NCBI GenBank assembly: GCA_963281255.1
Contig: OY725489.1
Coordinates: forward strand, 310,001-374,000
Source: Aphrocallistes beatrix
Taxonomy: Eukaryota > Porifera > Hexactinellida > Sceptrulophora > Aphrocallistidae
Length of the DNA stretch: 64,000 bases
Reading direction: 5' to 3'
Shown here: one piece after another, positions 43,869-54,169 of the stretch
How positions within the stretch are numbered: position 1 is the first letter of the stretch
Layout: each line of letters begins with the position of its first letter
The notes under the pieces: model-generated
What the model was told of the DNA's origin: nothing
Databases searched by the model: none
Seen by the model: only the letters and a program-made list of their open reading frames with translations
Made by a program: the position numbers and the translations under genes

Positions 43869-46292
43869 ATGGCTGGGTTTATAGGCTCAATGAAAGGTTA
43901 TTTTAGTTCCTCGTCTAATGCCGCCCCACCTATACAGCCAAAGTCATCCATTCCAGAAAATGAAGAAGAGTTGAAACGTGAACTTACCCAACTGGGATTA
44001 AAGGGAAAAAATGCTACATTTCTAATACAAAATGGAGACAAGTTTTCTGATAAAACTCAACTTTTGGCAAAAAAATTTTCTATTCCAGATGATAAAGCAG
44101 AAAAGGCATTAAAAATCCTCAAAGCTTACAAAATAAAAAAAGTTCCCCCAAAAGAGATAATGCATTTTGAACAGTTAATCAAGAAAAATCCTAGCATGAG
44201 CCTTAAGGACATTGCACTGCTTCATGACATTCACGAAGATGTTGTCGCAGCGTATCTAGAGAATTCAGAAGCTAGTCCATTAACTGATAATGAAAAGGCA
44301 TCGATCGAAGAACAATTAGATAACGGATTCTCATTAACTGACATTGCTGTCGAGTTGAAATTATCACAAAAGAAGGTCAATGAATATGTTGAACACAAAT
44401 TTATATTGTTTAATGGAAAGGATGGCGACATGGTTTTAAAGATCCTAATTAAACACTTTGGAAAGTGTCCCGTTAATAAATTGCGAGAATTAATAGCAAA
44501 AAAAGATGTGAAACTACAAGAAAATATTTGTTTCAAACTTCCTGAGAGCGATCAAAACGAATATGATAATGTCAAGGATTATTTCGAGAAATTTGAAGAA
44601 TCGCAAAACTTCTTTGAAATTGAAGATACATTAACTATTGAAACTAAGACATGCATTAGAGCGAGTAGTCTGGAAGACGTAGGAGAACTCAGCCTGAAAC
44701 TGAATAGGGTAGAGAAAGTGATCTGTGATTACCTACTACGATTTCACCCAGACAACAAACTCATGTGTCATTATGCAGAGGAACAACTTAAACAAATTCG
44801 TAAATTAGACGAGGATTTGGGGATAGATTCACAGATACCGCACACTGTATACAGAATGATTATTTCTGACACATTTGATTCATTAATAGAGAAAGCAAAA
44901 AAACGAGTTGGGAATTTACAAATGGATATTCTTCAAGAAATTTTACCTCTGACATTCCACTACATCAAGTGTAGTTTGTCTTTGGAAGAACTCACACAGA
45001 TAATTTCTAACATGACAAACATACAATTAACTACACTAGACTTATTCCACTTAATATTTCAAATGTCAGATCCCGTGGTCAGAGGTCTCTGTATAGAACA
45101 TTATTCGTTCAGTAATCCAGTTCCATTCTACTATCCAATACTCAGTCCCTATCCTCCAGAACAAACATCTTGCCAATTCGAAATCTGTAAAGAACTCTGG
45201 TACTCTCTTCAACAGTTCAGTGGTTTGGTTTCATTTGGGTTAGGATGGGCTTCCTGGAATCCGATTGGGAAATCCCATCTACTGGATTTAATATTTCAAA
45301 CAGATTTTATGAAAGGAAGTCCCCAGAACAGTCCATTCCATTTTGGTTCCATCGATATTCAGATGACCAAAAATATTTTCGGAAAAATAAAGGAATCAAG
45401 CTCTGAGTCTAAACAATGGGCATTTATAGATTGTCACGGATATTCAAACACTAATATCCTAAGGGACATTTGTGAAAAGCTCAGCATAGCATTAATTCAC
45501 GTCAGTTATTCTGACTATAGAGAGAACTATTCGCGTGTGGAAGAGGATTTGAAAGAAATCACATCCAATACTGAACATGTATATGTGTTTGTTCGAGATT
45601 GTATGGAAAGTGAAGTAAACGCAAAACAGGCGTCAATTGAAGGTAAAATATATCAATTTTTCTTTATTCCTAATTTAGTTAAGAATGATTTACAGTTGCC
45701 AACGTTGAGAGATATTGGATACAAAGTCTTGCACTCCACACAAGGAAAAATGAGATTAGTCGGAAGCGATTTCCTTCAAGATCTGACAATGAAATATGGG
45801 AATGAGGAGGATTTAGAAATCGAAAAAGCATTGATAGAGAGTATTATGAAGGACATTTGTAGTCAAAACATAGATAAAATTGATTTTTCTTCCCTAAGTT
45901 ACTATCCACATTTTGTCAAATACATGCATCATTATTACGAAGCTTCAAGCAAAACTGAACAAGAAGTTGTCGATGAACTGAATCAAAAATGTCAACATAT
46001 TTTAAATCATCTTAACAGAGCAGAAATAAGTGCAATTACATGGCATTTTATTGAAATTATAAGTCAGGAAAATTCAATACTCATTCTATGGAAATTGTCC
46101 CAAGAACTCAACGTACTGTCCAAACAGCTTATCAATGCAAATAACAAAACGTCTTTCACGCTGGAAGTTCTCTGGAGGGAAGCATTGCTGTCGAGTAAAT
46201 ATAATGCTAGCCGCAATGATCAAGGTAAACAAGTCCGCAAATATTTTAATACATTTTCATCCAGCTTTTGTAACTACAACCCTCAAAGCTAA
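43869..46292 (+). CDS. VLIG-like gene E, 5' part (807-aa frame)
   Basis: It encodes the N-terminal third of a VLIG-like protein. There are three HTH-like units (…LLAKKFSIPDDKAEKAL…, …LKDIALLHDIHEDVVAAYL…, …LTDIAVELKLSQKKVNEYV…), the pre-G helical segment, and the degenerate G-like module (WASWNPIGKSHLLD). The frame then ends at TAA 46290-46292, after …FNTFSSSFCNYNPQS. Compared with D, about 37 codons (the HVERGEPFELIDGDNLRFF region and what follows) are missing at this point, and the frame changes by one. A lone product would lack the true G domain. It is either a pseudogene with the next frame or a truncated protein. Confidence 0.75.
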   Translation: MAGFIGSMKGYFSSSSNAAPPIQPKSSIPENEEELKRELTQLGLKGKNATFLIQNGDKFSDKTQLLAKKFSIPDDKAEKALKILKAYKIKKVPPKEIMHFEQLIKKNPSMSLKDIALLHDIHEDVVAAYLENSEASPLTDNEKASIEEQLDNGFSLTDIAVELKLSQKKVNEYVEHKFILFNGKDGDMVLKILIKHFGKCPVNKLRELIAKKDVKLQENICFKLPESDQNEYDNVKDYFEKFEESQNFFEIEDTLTIETKTCIRASSLEDVGELSLKLNRVEKVICDYLLRFHPDNKLMCHYAEEQLKQIRKLDEDLGIDSQIPHTVYRMIISDTFDSLIEKAKKRVGNLQMDILQEILPLTFHYIKCSLSLEELTQIISNMTNIQLTTLDLFHLIFQMSDPVVRGLCIEHYSFSNPVPFYYPILSPYPPEQTSCQFEICKELWYSLQQFSGLVSFGLGWASWNPIGKSHLLDLIFQTDFMKGSPQNSPFHFGSIDIQMTKNIFGKIKESSSESKQWAFIDCHGYSNTNILRDICEKLSIALIHVSYSDYRENYSRVEEDLKEITSNTEHVYVFVRDCMESEVNAKQASIEGKIYQFFFIPNLVKNDLQLPTLRDIGYKVLHSTQGKMRLVGSDFLQDLTMKYGNEEDLEIEKALIESIMKDICSQNIDKIDFSSLSYYPHFVKYMHHYYEASSKTEQEVVDELNQKCQHILNHLNRAEISAITWHFIEIISQENSILILWKLSQELNVLSKQLINANNKTSFTLEVLWREALLSSKYNASRNDQGKQVRKYFNTFSSSFCNYNPQS

Positions 46293-46296
46293 AAGT

Positions 46297-49200
46297 CCAC
46301 CCATAGTGGTGAGCATATTCGGACCTCAGAGTTCTGGGAAGTCTACGCTACTGAACTACTGTTTCGGTTGTAAGTTCTTGACTAGTGCTGGCAGGTGCAC
46401 CAAAGGAATCTATGCATCTCTTTCAAAGCTCAGTCAACCAATCAACGACTCAGATCATTTCCTCATTCTCGATACGGAAGGACTGGATTCAATTGAAAGA
46501 GGAAAGAACAGACAAGATACTTCAGGAATTCACTTTGATAGAACAATGGTGTTGTTCTGTTTAGCGGTGTCACAAGTAGTTATCATTAATGTGAAAGGAG
46601 ATCTTGGAGAAGAAATGCGGAATCTTTTACAAATTTGCGCTTATTCTCTCAACAAATTGAAAGTAAGTAAGGTAAAAGCTCCCAAAATATTCTTCGTTCT
46701 CAATCAACAAGCAGATCCAGATCCAGATAAACATTTAAGTTCAATCGATACTCTTTTGGAGAAATTGAATGAAGAGTCGTATCTAATGGAAACGGAAGGA
46801 TTGAAAATTTCAGATTTAATTCAAGTATCAAAGGAAAACTTGTTTGTCCTTCCTTCTGCATTCAACTCACAATCTCTGAATGCTATAACTAAGCTATTCG
46901 ATTCTGATTTATGTAAGTTATATCCAACATTGAGTTTCGCAAATAAATGTGCAGATTTACGCATGTCCATTATTGACCAACTAAAAGCTGATTTCTCTAA
47001 TAACGAAACACCATTCAACACAATGAGTGAATGGATGGAAATCTCTGGCGTTATTTGGGACACTATCATCAAATACCAAGACATAGTGAAATACAGAAAT
47101 GTAGAAGAACTGAGGTGTAGCAACAAACTAAGCCAAATATTGAACGACATAATGAAAAGTGAAATTCATTCTCATAAAAATGTATACCAAGAGATTACAA
47201 AAGTTTTGATCCAAGAAATAAAGAAAATCGAAAAGTGGAGTCCTTCTACAGTACTACTAGAAGATATGAAGAAAGATTTGGACGATAAATTCAAAGAATA
47301 TCAGGATGATGCTCTCAAAGACTTCGCAGAACAATGTCAATCTGATCGTTTACTCAAGAAAATGGATTACATGTGTGATGAAGCTAAATTAAACTTGAAT
47401 AGACTCATCTTTATGGAGAAAAAAATCTATCAAGATAAACTCAAATTAGAGATCAAGGCTAGACTCACTGAAATAAAGCTAACAGATAATATGGAGAAAT
47501 TTCAAGAAGCTATTGACAAGAATGCTGACAAATACTTGGAATTGAATATCGAGGAACAAGAAATAGAGTTCGAAAAGGTCTGGGTTAACTGCTTCCATAG
47601 TGATAGCTATGAAGAAGAACAAGCAGAACTTGAAGAAAAATTTGATAACTTATACTCTGTATTCAGAATGGAATCAAGAATGATGGAGAACAAACAAATA
47701 ATTTATACTCTCTTTCGTGATCGCAAGTTTTGCGTGAATAACATTATAGAGTACATTAGACAAACAATGCTCTCAAGTTTTTGCGACGAAAAACATAACC
47801 TTGCAGGAACTGATCAGTTCATCTATCCTTGGAAAGAGAATAGAGTCCCCATAAAAGAAATGACACCTTACACAGGAAAATCAACTTGTGAATATCTAAC
47901 AAAAGAGTCATTATTCACGGAAGTTCGAAAATCTTATGAAACAAAAGTTCAGTTAGATTTCAAACTTTGGGTTCCACAGAACTGTATTCCACTAATACAA
48001 TATTGTTCAGGTTATTACAACCATCCTGATATCATTTGGAATCCTGGGAAGAAAGTACAAATATTGTCGCTAGCTTCTCAACTAAAAGATCCGAATAATC
48101 TCAAAAGAAGCACCTGGGATAAATTTATTTACAACATAACCGAATGCATTCAAAACTTCACGAATGGAGATCCTAGCATTTCTCACTCAACAGTGAAGGT
48201 GATCGTAGACTTCTTGTGTCACATCTGCAAAGTTGTGAACTATGAAATCAATTTCATTGAAGCAAAATTGACAAATGCAGCTGAGAGGACATTATCGACA
48301 TATGCGTTCGCACACGCATTCAAATCCATTTTAAATGCCAAAATGGAAAAGCATGAAGAATCTATATTGAAAGAAAATAAGGAAAAAAGAAGCAAATTCG
48401 AGTTTTTCTTGGAAAAGATTAAGATTCGAAAAGCGGAAAGAGGGAACTGGGATCGTAAAAAGATGAGAGAAAGTGATCAGGTGATGGCAAATAAATATGC
48501 TGAAGATTTTCTATCAGCTGTTTGGAGGGAAGTAAACACAGATTGCGAACAAAATAATATTGAAATTTTTTTCAATGAGAAAAAAGAAAGATTATTGCAT
48601 AAAAGTATCCTGCTTCTTGCAAATAAGAAGATTACAAAAGAAATAACTCCATTTTATGGCAACAACAATCCAATTGATGAAGAAAATATTATTATTCAGT
48701 ATACATGTAACCGGAATCAAACCATGAAAAAGATATTCGAAGAAGAATGGCTCAGGTGCGCCAATGAACTCAACAGAAGTATTGTGGGACATATGAGAGA
48801 CAATTTTACAAATCAAATAGGAGGAATCAAGGCTGTCCTAAAGAAATTCTTGGATGGACTGAAAACTAAATGTAGCTCATCTGATTTAATCAAATCAGAT
48901 TGCCCAGAAGAAATAGGACTAGATGCAGATGGCAACTTCGAGATTTTTGATAAAACAACTAAAGCAAGGATCACTCTTGAAGCAATGGTACAATTTCTAG
49001 AAATGTACCTCAATCCCAAAGTGAGTCCAGAAGAATTCGAAAAACACTTCAGCAATGTCTTTGAAGTAAATAGTGTAAAACTGAAGAAACACCGTGTGAC
49101 CTATGTGCTATTCGAAAAGCCACACAATCCTACACAAGCACTAGAAGAGGCAACGTTTAACAAGTTAACATACACAAACATGTTCAGGAGCACTGAAACT

Positions 49201-50370
49201 ATTTTTAACATATATTCATATGTAGAGGAATTCCTGCGTACTCTAAATGACTATGAATATCGAGTAACTGAAGCTGAATACGGAAACCTTTTGAAAAGCA
49301 CAAAAGACGATCTTGAAGCCGATGTTACAAACTGTCCGCATCAGTGTCCTAGCTGTGGTAAATTCTGTGAGAGAGAAATACATCCACACGGAGGGAAATG
49401 TCGAATAATGACAGGTCATCAGATCTGTTCCATGGGAGGAAAAGTCTGGAATACTAACGAAGATAAAACAGCAATCCTGTTAATGTGTGAAGATTACAAA
49501 GAAAATACTCAGGTAGCCATTCCAGGACAGAACATGAAGTGGTGGGAGTTTAAAGAGAAGTGTGGAGATCAGTGGGACTGGACTCTTCCTACAGAAAAAG
49601 AATATGTAGCTTTACAAGAAGAGAACCACGACAAAATGAAAAAGATCTGGAATAGATACGGAAGAGAAATACTCAACTACTATGCTAGTAAAGGTGGGAC
49701 GCATATCACATACATTCCTTACAGATCTCCTGAGGAGATCTACAAATATCTATTCGGAATCCAATACTACATATGTTTTGTAATTGATGGGATGGATAAC
49801 TCTATCAAATACTTTAAAAAATGGGTTAATGAGGCTATGAGAAAATATCAACTTGAAAGACCATCAAACTTCAGAGCAATAGTCTATCATGGTCACCATA
49901 ACTTAAAAAAATTCCCAGATAATTCTGAATTTACCTCAGATGACAAGAGCGTAGAAAATTTCCTCATGGACATTACTACTAATGGCGATGAAAAGAATGA
50001 ATTTCCGATGTTGCATGGTCTAGCTGCAGCAGCGAAAGAGAGTGATTGGAAATCGGGAATTGGGGTTAAAAACATAATTGTTCACTTCTATGTCGAACCT
50101 ACTAAAAAATACTTCGATATTTATACAGCTAAAGGAAAATGTAAACAGGGTTGCCAATTCAAATGGAAAAGAGACATCAGTGATAGAATGAATACAATGA
50201 GTATTCAATATAAACGTGAGAGACTCATTTCTTCCACCCATCCTAAATATCCAAACAAAAAGACAACGCCTATCAATAATGATTATACTCCATCTGGTGT
50301 AAATCTCAATCCTGAAAAGACATCAGAATCCAAACCAACGATTTTCATCGATTACAAAACGGACAATTAA
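46297..50370 (+). CDS. VLIG-like gene E, 3' part (G domain to VWA-like)
   Basis: Family sequence resumes at PPIVVSIFGPQSSGKST in the +1 frame and stays open to TAA 50368-50370. It carries DTEGL, NQQADP, the helical stalk, the cluster CPHQCPSCGKFCEREIHP, and a VWA-like domain in which the first motif is FVIDGMDNS rather than …DGT…. The open frame extends back to an ATG at 46135, but that part is a shifted reading of the first frame, so no natural start is evident. The long intact frame (over 1350 codons) implies the break is recent or that the segment is still translated. A 19- or 26-base intron across the junction is too short to be credible. Confidence 0.75.
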   Translation, partial: PPIVVSIFGPQSSGKSTLLNYCFGCKFLTSAGRCTKGIYASLSKLSQPINDSDHFLILDTEGLDSIERGKNRQDTSGIHFDRTMVLFCLAVSQVVIINVKGDLGEEMRNLLQICAYSLNKLKVSKVKAPKIFFVLNQQADPDPDKHLSSIDTLLEKLNEESYLMETEGLKISDLIQVSKENLFVLPSAFNSQSLNAITKLFDSDLCKLYPTLSFANKCADLRMSIIDQLKADFSNNETPFNTMSEWMEISGVIWDTIIKYQDIVKYRNVEELRCSNKLSQILNDIMKSEIHSHKNVYQEITKVLIQEIKKIEKWSPSTVLLEDMKKDLDDKFKEYQDDALKDFAEQCQSDRLLKKMDYMCDEAKLNLNRLIFMEKKIYQDKLKLEIKARLTEIKLTDNMEKFQEAIDKNADKYLELNIEEQEIEFEKVWVNCFHSDSYEEEQAELEEKFDNLYSVFRMESRMMENKQIIYTLFRDRKFCVNNIIEYIRQTMLSSFCDEKHNLAGTDQFIYPWKENRVPIKEMTPYTGKSTCEYLTKESLFTEVRKSYETKVQLDFKLWVPQNCIPLIQYCSGYYNHPDIIWNPGKKVQILSLASQLKDPNNLKRSTWDKFIYNITECIQNFTNGDPSISHSTVKVIVDFLCHICKVVNYEINFIEAKLTNAAERTLSTYAFAHAFKSILNAKMEKHEESILKENKEKRSKFEFFLEKIKIRKAERGNWDRKKMRESDQVMANKYAEDFLSAVWREVNTDCEQNNIEIFFNEKKERLLHKSILLLANKKITKEITPFYGNNNPIDEENIIIQYTCNRNQTMKKIFEEEWLRCANELNRSIVGHMRDNFTNQIGGIKAVLKKFLDGLKTKCSSSDLIKSDCPEEIGLDADGNFEIFDKTTKARITLEAMVQFLEMYLNPKVSPEEFEKHFSNVFEVNSVKLKKHRVTYVLFEKPHNPTQALEEATFNKLTYTNMFRSTETIFNIYSYVEEFLRTLNDYEYRVTEAEYGNLLKSTKDDLEADVTNCPHQCPSCGKFCEREIHPHGGKCRIMTGHQICSMGGKVWNTNEDKTAILLMCEDYKENTQVAIPGQNMKWWEFKEKCGDQWDWTLPTEKEYVALQEENHDKMKKIWNRYGREILNYYASKGGTHITYIPYRSPEEIYKYLFGIQYYICFVIDGMDNSIKYFKKWVNEAMRKYQLERPSNFRAIVYHGHHNLKKFPDNSEFTSDDKSVENFLMDITTNGDEKNEFPMLHGLAAAAKESDWKSGIGVKNIIVHFYVEPTKKYFDIYTAKGKCKQGCQFKWKRDISDRMNTMSIQYKRERLISSTHPKYPNKKTTPINNDYTPSGVNLNPEKTSESKPTIFIDYKTDN

Positions 50371-50480
50371 AATAGTTGTCAGTATTGTATCTTAGGTTTA
50401 GAGTGATTAGCAGCTAGTAGTTTAGGTTCCTAACATTTTTTGTTTGAATATTTTGACTTGACTCCCTCTAGCATTAGTAT

Positions 50481-50655
50481 AGGACTCTATGCTTGTAGCA
50501 GCATTAGTATAGGACTCTATGCTTGTAGCAGCATTAGTATAGGACTCTAGGCTTGTAGCAGCATTAGTGTAGGACTCTATGCTTGTAGCAGCATTAGTGT
50601 AGGACTCTATGCTTGTAGCAGCATTAGTATAGGACTCTATGCTTGTAGATTGTGT
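50481..50655 (+). repeat. 30-base minisatellite behind gene E
   Basis: Six units of the same 30-base sequence as behind gene D. One unit has 'ggactctaggcttg', as in the single-unit version behind A-C. The surrounding 3' flank ('tagagtgatta', 'gacttgactccctct') also matches D, so D and E share a duplicated 3' end. Confidence 0.9.
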
Positions 50656-50907
50656 TGTATTTATTTTTTGACCTTGTTTATTGTAAAAGCTGAACTGACA
50701 AACTAGGCTACATTCTATACCTGGGACTTTATGAATTATTTATTACAAGTCATTTTGGGCGGGGAAACCTTAGAAATGCGGGGTCCAAACAATAAATAGA
50801 AAAAACATGTCAACCGAAGTAATTATGTCTCATCCATAGTGTCGTGGTTCATATCTGTAAGCAAGGAGTTCGTTTGAATTATATGAAAATAAACAATCAA
50901 TTTAATA

Positions 50908-51115
50908 TGTAAAGTGCGCTTCGCTTGCTTGCGCTGCGCGGCTGGTGGACACTTTGTGGGCGCCTGGGGGTACTTTGATTAATTATAAGCGAGATAACAT
51001 CTCTAAATATGTCTGTCATACTGTTATATTCGATATCGCACGAAAAATGTTTAACAGTAAGGATTCATATATACACATTAAAGTTTTCATAGTAAGGATA
51101 TACACTCACAAATCA
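50908..51115. mobile_element. Fragment of the foldback family
   Basis: GC-rich end sequence ('gcgcttcgcttgcttgcgct', 'gtggacactttgtgg', 'gcgcctggggg') and 'gattaattataagcgagata' match the outer arm at 29405-30420. Loop-like 'agtaaggata' pieces follow. A truncated copy. Confidence 0.65.
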
Positions 51116-51504
51116 TGCTTAAGGTAATAATAAAGTCAATAATATTGTAAATATTATTGATATTAGGTGGTTAACAATAAAATATTTGAAACCCAGAACT
51201 AAAATTAGAAATAAATAATTTGAAGTTGCCAATAAGAGCTACTCTAGATCCGTATGGAGGAGATAGCATCCACATCGTATTACCATCTGCTCCTATTGGT
51301 TGGAGGAGATTTCCTCCCTTAGAGAATATTGTGACTGTGTGACTATACCAATCACTGATAATCAAATTCAGGTCAGAATCAAAACAGAAGAATGAAGGGC
51401 AATAAACCTGCAGATCAACAGCTGAACCACACGTGATGATAGAACGAATATTGTCCCTGCGTGAGAAAATACATGCACGCAGAAATTATCATTATTACTG
51501 AGTA

Positions 51505-51935
51505 TAGTCGAAACCGGGTTTTTTTGACATATTTTGCTGCAGATTGTTTTTTCATGTTTCTACTATAGAATTTCCATTGGGTTTTTTTGACACTGGGTTT
51601 ATTTGACAATTGTTGGAGTAAAAATCTGAGTTGTATGTACAGTTGACACTGTGTTTTTTTGACACCCAATTTTCAGCAATTAGTTCATGACATCCATAAC
51701 AAAACAGAAACATCTGACACTGACGGGAAGGCACGAGATAGTCCTGCGTCTTGACAAGGGTCACCCTCTGACGGCAATTGCCAAGGACTACGGAGTCAAG
51801 AAATTAACCTTTAAATACTTAATAATTCTTACTATGACCTCTAAAATATATTTTCTTCGTTGTGGAATCCGCAACACTGGGTTTTTTCGACATTTTTTCG
51901 TGCAAATGGGGTGTCAAAAAACCCGGTTTCAACTG
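51505..51935 (+). mobile_element. Pogo/Tigger-like element remnant
   Basis: TA borders (51503-51504 and 51936-51937) and inverted ends 'gtcgaaaccgggttttttt' and 'aaaacccggtttcaactg'. Inside, an 85-aa frame begins MTSITKQKHLTLTGRHEIVL and continues …LDKGHPLTAIAKDYGVKK…. This is the layout of the N-terminal CENP-B/psq-type helix-turn-helix of pogo-family transposases. The DDE part is missing. Internal 'gggtttttttgaca' copies suggest rearrangement. Confidence 0.7.
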
Positions 51936-52116
51936 TATGTATAATTCGTCTGGTGTCAGTTTGACGTCATACGGCTGTGTCATGGAATAGTGCGAAAGTT
52001 TTCGCTGGTATTGGAGGTCACTTTCAAGAATTTGAACTCGGTTGTTAAAGCAATCAGCCACAAAGACATCCCCGTTAGCTGAGACAGTCAGCCCTCTAGG
52101 TCTGTTAAACTGTCTA

Positions 52117-52476
52117 CAAGGCTGGGATTGGTTAACCGATTTTAGGGCTCGGTTATTTTAGTTTCCTCCAGGGAGGTTAACCGAGTAACCGATGTCAATA
52201 CTAATTAGTACAAATATGGATTTTTGGACTAATCTTTAACCTGGTATTAAAAATTTTTAAATTTTCAATGGTCTCGAAATATACTATATGATTAGAAAAT
52301 AGGTATTATACTGTATTATCAAATTTTTAGAAGTAATATTCATGAATCTCCATCGAAAAACAATGAAATTAGTGCCAATATTTAGAAAATAAAACAGATC
52401 GGCTAACCGATCGAAAATTTTCTTAACCGTTAACCGAGACTGACGGTGGCTAGCCGGTTAACCGAATCCAGCCTTG
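52117..52476. mobile_element. hAT-like MITE with 7-base TSD
   Basis: The ends 'caaggctgggattggttaac' and 'gttaaccgaatccagccttg' are inverted, flanked by 'ctgtcta' on both sides (52110-52116 and 52477-52483). No coding sequence. It splits the NHL pseudogene between two blades; removing it restores the blade order. Confidence 0.75.
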
Positions 52477-52974
52477 CTGTCTAATACCAGACCGTTTCAC
52501 TCGGCTAGCGACGAGATATAAATCTTTTGAAAGTTTAAAATAGAAAACGGACTGTTTTCTTGGATCTGTCACGTAGTGCGCCTATGGATCACTATACCCC
52601 ATGGTCTCTCCAAGTTTTCATGTGAAAACGAATTTAGGAATTCGACATTATCTGAGAAGATTAAGATGTTAGCATAACAGTCTACGACATATATTTGATT
52701 GGCGCAAGTATCAATAGCGACACCTCGTGGACTTATCAACTTCTCAAATGAACTCCCTCCTTCTGCTACTACCACTAGATGACCAAATGCTTCATACTGA
52801 ATAGTTACCGACACTCTAGCATCAACTTTGTTAGTTTTTTACTGGATGTTACTGAAAACTGAGCTGCCATTAGTAATACTTCTAAGAGAACTAAAGATCA
52901 GAAATTGATAGTTAGGAGTAAGGAAGTTTCGTATCAATTTCACAAAGTGGTTTGATTTTTTGTATTTTAAAATA

Positions 52975-53120
52975 CAGGTCACTCCACTTTAAGAGATACT
53001 TCAGGCCCTGAAATTTTGTCCGATTAAGCTGAGTTCCCAACTAACCAATGAAATTTAGTAATAGCTTCTAACTATGGAATCGTTTCATTCCGTTCAGGAA
53101 TCTTATCCCAATTTGAAATA
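52975..53120. mobile_element. Decayed MITE of the 31354/62218 family
   Basis: It resembles 62218-62372: 'caggtcactccactttaaga' start, 'ttttgtccgattaag', and 'accaatgaaatttagtaata'. The right end is poorly preserved. Confidence 0.55.
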
Positions 53121-53209
53121 TACAGTGGAACTATAGCTGTGATATTTCATTGGTCAGCACCTTTCGTCACGTTCAGCGAATCATATTTTGTTTGAGATGA
53201 TTAACTACT

Positions 53210-53448
53210 CATAATCCCTATAAGAGTTAGGTATAATCCCTATAATCCCTATAAGAGTTAGGTATAATCCCTATAAGAGTTAGGTATAATCCCTATAATC
53301 CCTATAAGAGTTAGGTATAATCCCTATAATCCCTATAAGAGTTAGGTATAATCCCTATAATCCCTATAAGAGTTAGGTATAATCCCTATAATCCCTATAA
53401 GAGTTAGGTATAATCCCTATAATCCCTATAAGAGTTAGGTATAATCCC
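53210..53448 (+). repeat. 31-base minisatellite
   Basis: About eight units built from 'ataatccctataatccctat' plus 'aagagttaggt', with one shortened unit. Non-coding tandem repeat between the NHL pseudogene and the DNAJC19 gene. Confidence 0.9.
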
Positions 53449-54169
53449 TTTTTAGAAAAGTAGATTCCAGGTTAAAATCTCCACTATACTAGTACAAAGA
53501 ATCTATGGTCCAAATTTCATACGATTTATTCCAATAGTCTCCAGGAACGATCCGACGTACGTATGTATGAAAATTACACTCCAATCATGCCATTATGCTT
53601 CTCTGCACTAAAAAGTCTGATTGGTTAATTCTGAGCTGTACCGGAATAGAGAATCTCTGCTCTGGCCGGATCCGGATATCCGGTTGTCTGGAATATTTAT
53701 CGGCTCCACAAGTTCAATATACAGTTAAATTCTATTTGTTATTATTCGAAGAAAAACGCAGCTCTCTTCTCCCAGAAAATGGGGAACGATTATTTATTCA
53801 GAAAATTCTAGTTGATGTGGAATAGCACCTCACTATATTCGATGTGTCTAATTACTTATATAATCAAATTCTTAGTGAAATACAATAAACTTTTCATTTT
53901 ACAAATAACAAATCTGCTTTCCAACCGCATTATTTATACACAGCTCTAGTAATTCGACTTTTTCTGTGAAAAGGTGTTAAAGTTGCACTGAGATGCAAAC
54001 CTCCACCATATAAGGAATCCATAGTCCATTAAGATATTTAATTGGTGCTGATACTAACAAAAGAGACAACAAAACATTTGTCAATAATAATTAAAAATCT
54101 ATCCAGCAATCATCTGAAGAATTGGAACTTCGAATAAGTAGTTTGGGTTAGGATTGGAACTGTGTGAAG
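53449..54169. other. Intergenic, no convincing gene
   Basis: A 76-aa open frame at 53595-53825 (+) has no recognisable motif and is probably chance. No other structure seen. Confidence 0.5.

Larger units (their letters stand above)
51175..52860 (-). pseudogene. NHL-repeat pseudogene with two transposon inserts
   Basis: Minus-strand pieces in order: EFGH-like …YEAFGHLVVVAEGG… with …LISPRGVAIDTCANQIYVVD… (52814-52570); then, across a 360-base insert, …NRPRGLTVSANGDVFVADCF… with …TQPYDVKLTPDELYI…; then, across a second insert, …NFCVHVFSHAG… and …LNLIISDWYSHTVTIFSKGG…. The blade order fits one coiled-coil/NHL gene like that at 1820. Frameshifts also occur outside the inserts (near 51360-51420), and a stop lies near 52570. 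Not functional. Confidence 0.75.

Noticed and set aside
46270..46295. Tiny GT…AG intron joining the two frames of gene E
   Set aside because: Only 19 or 26 bases, far below credible intron size here; 26 bases also gives the wrong frame, and about 37 conserved codons would still be missing.
41547..50655. CRISPR-like array
   Set aside because: The 30-base repeats are directly tandem with no spacers, and the sequence is eukaryotic.
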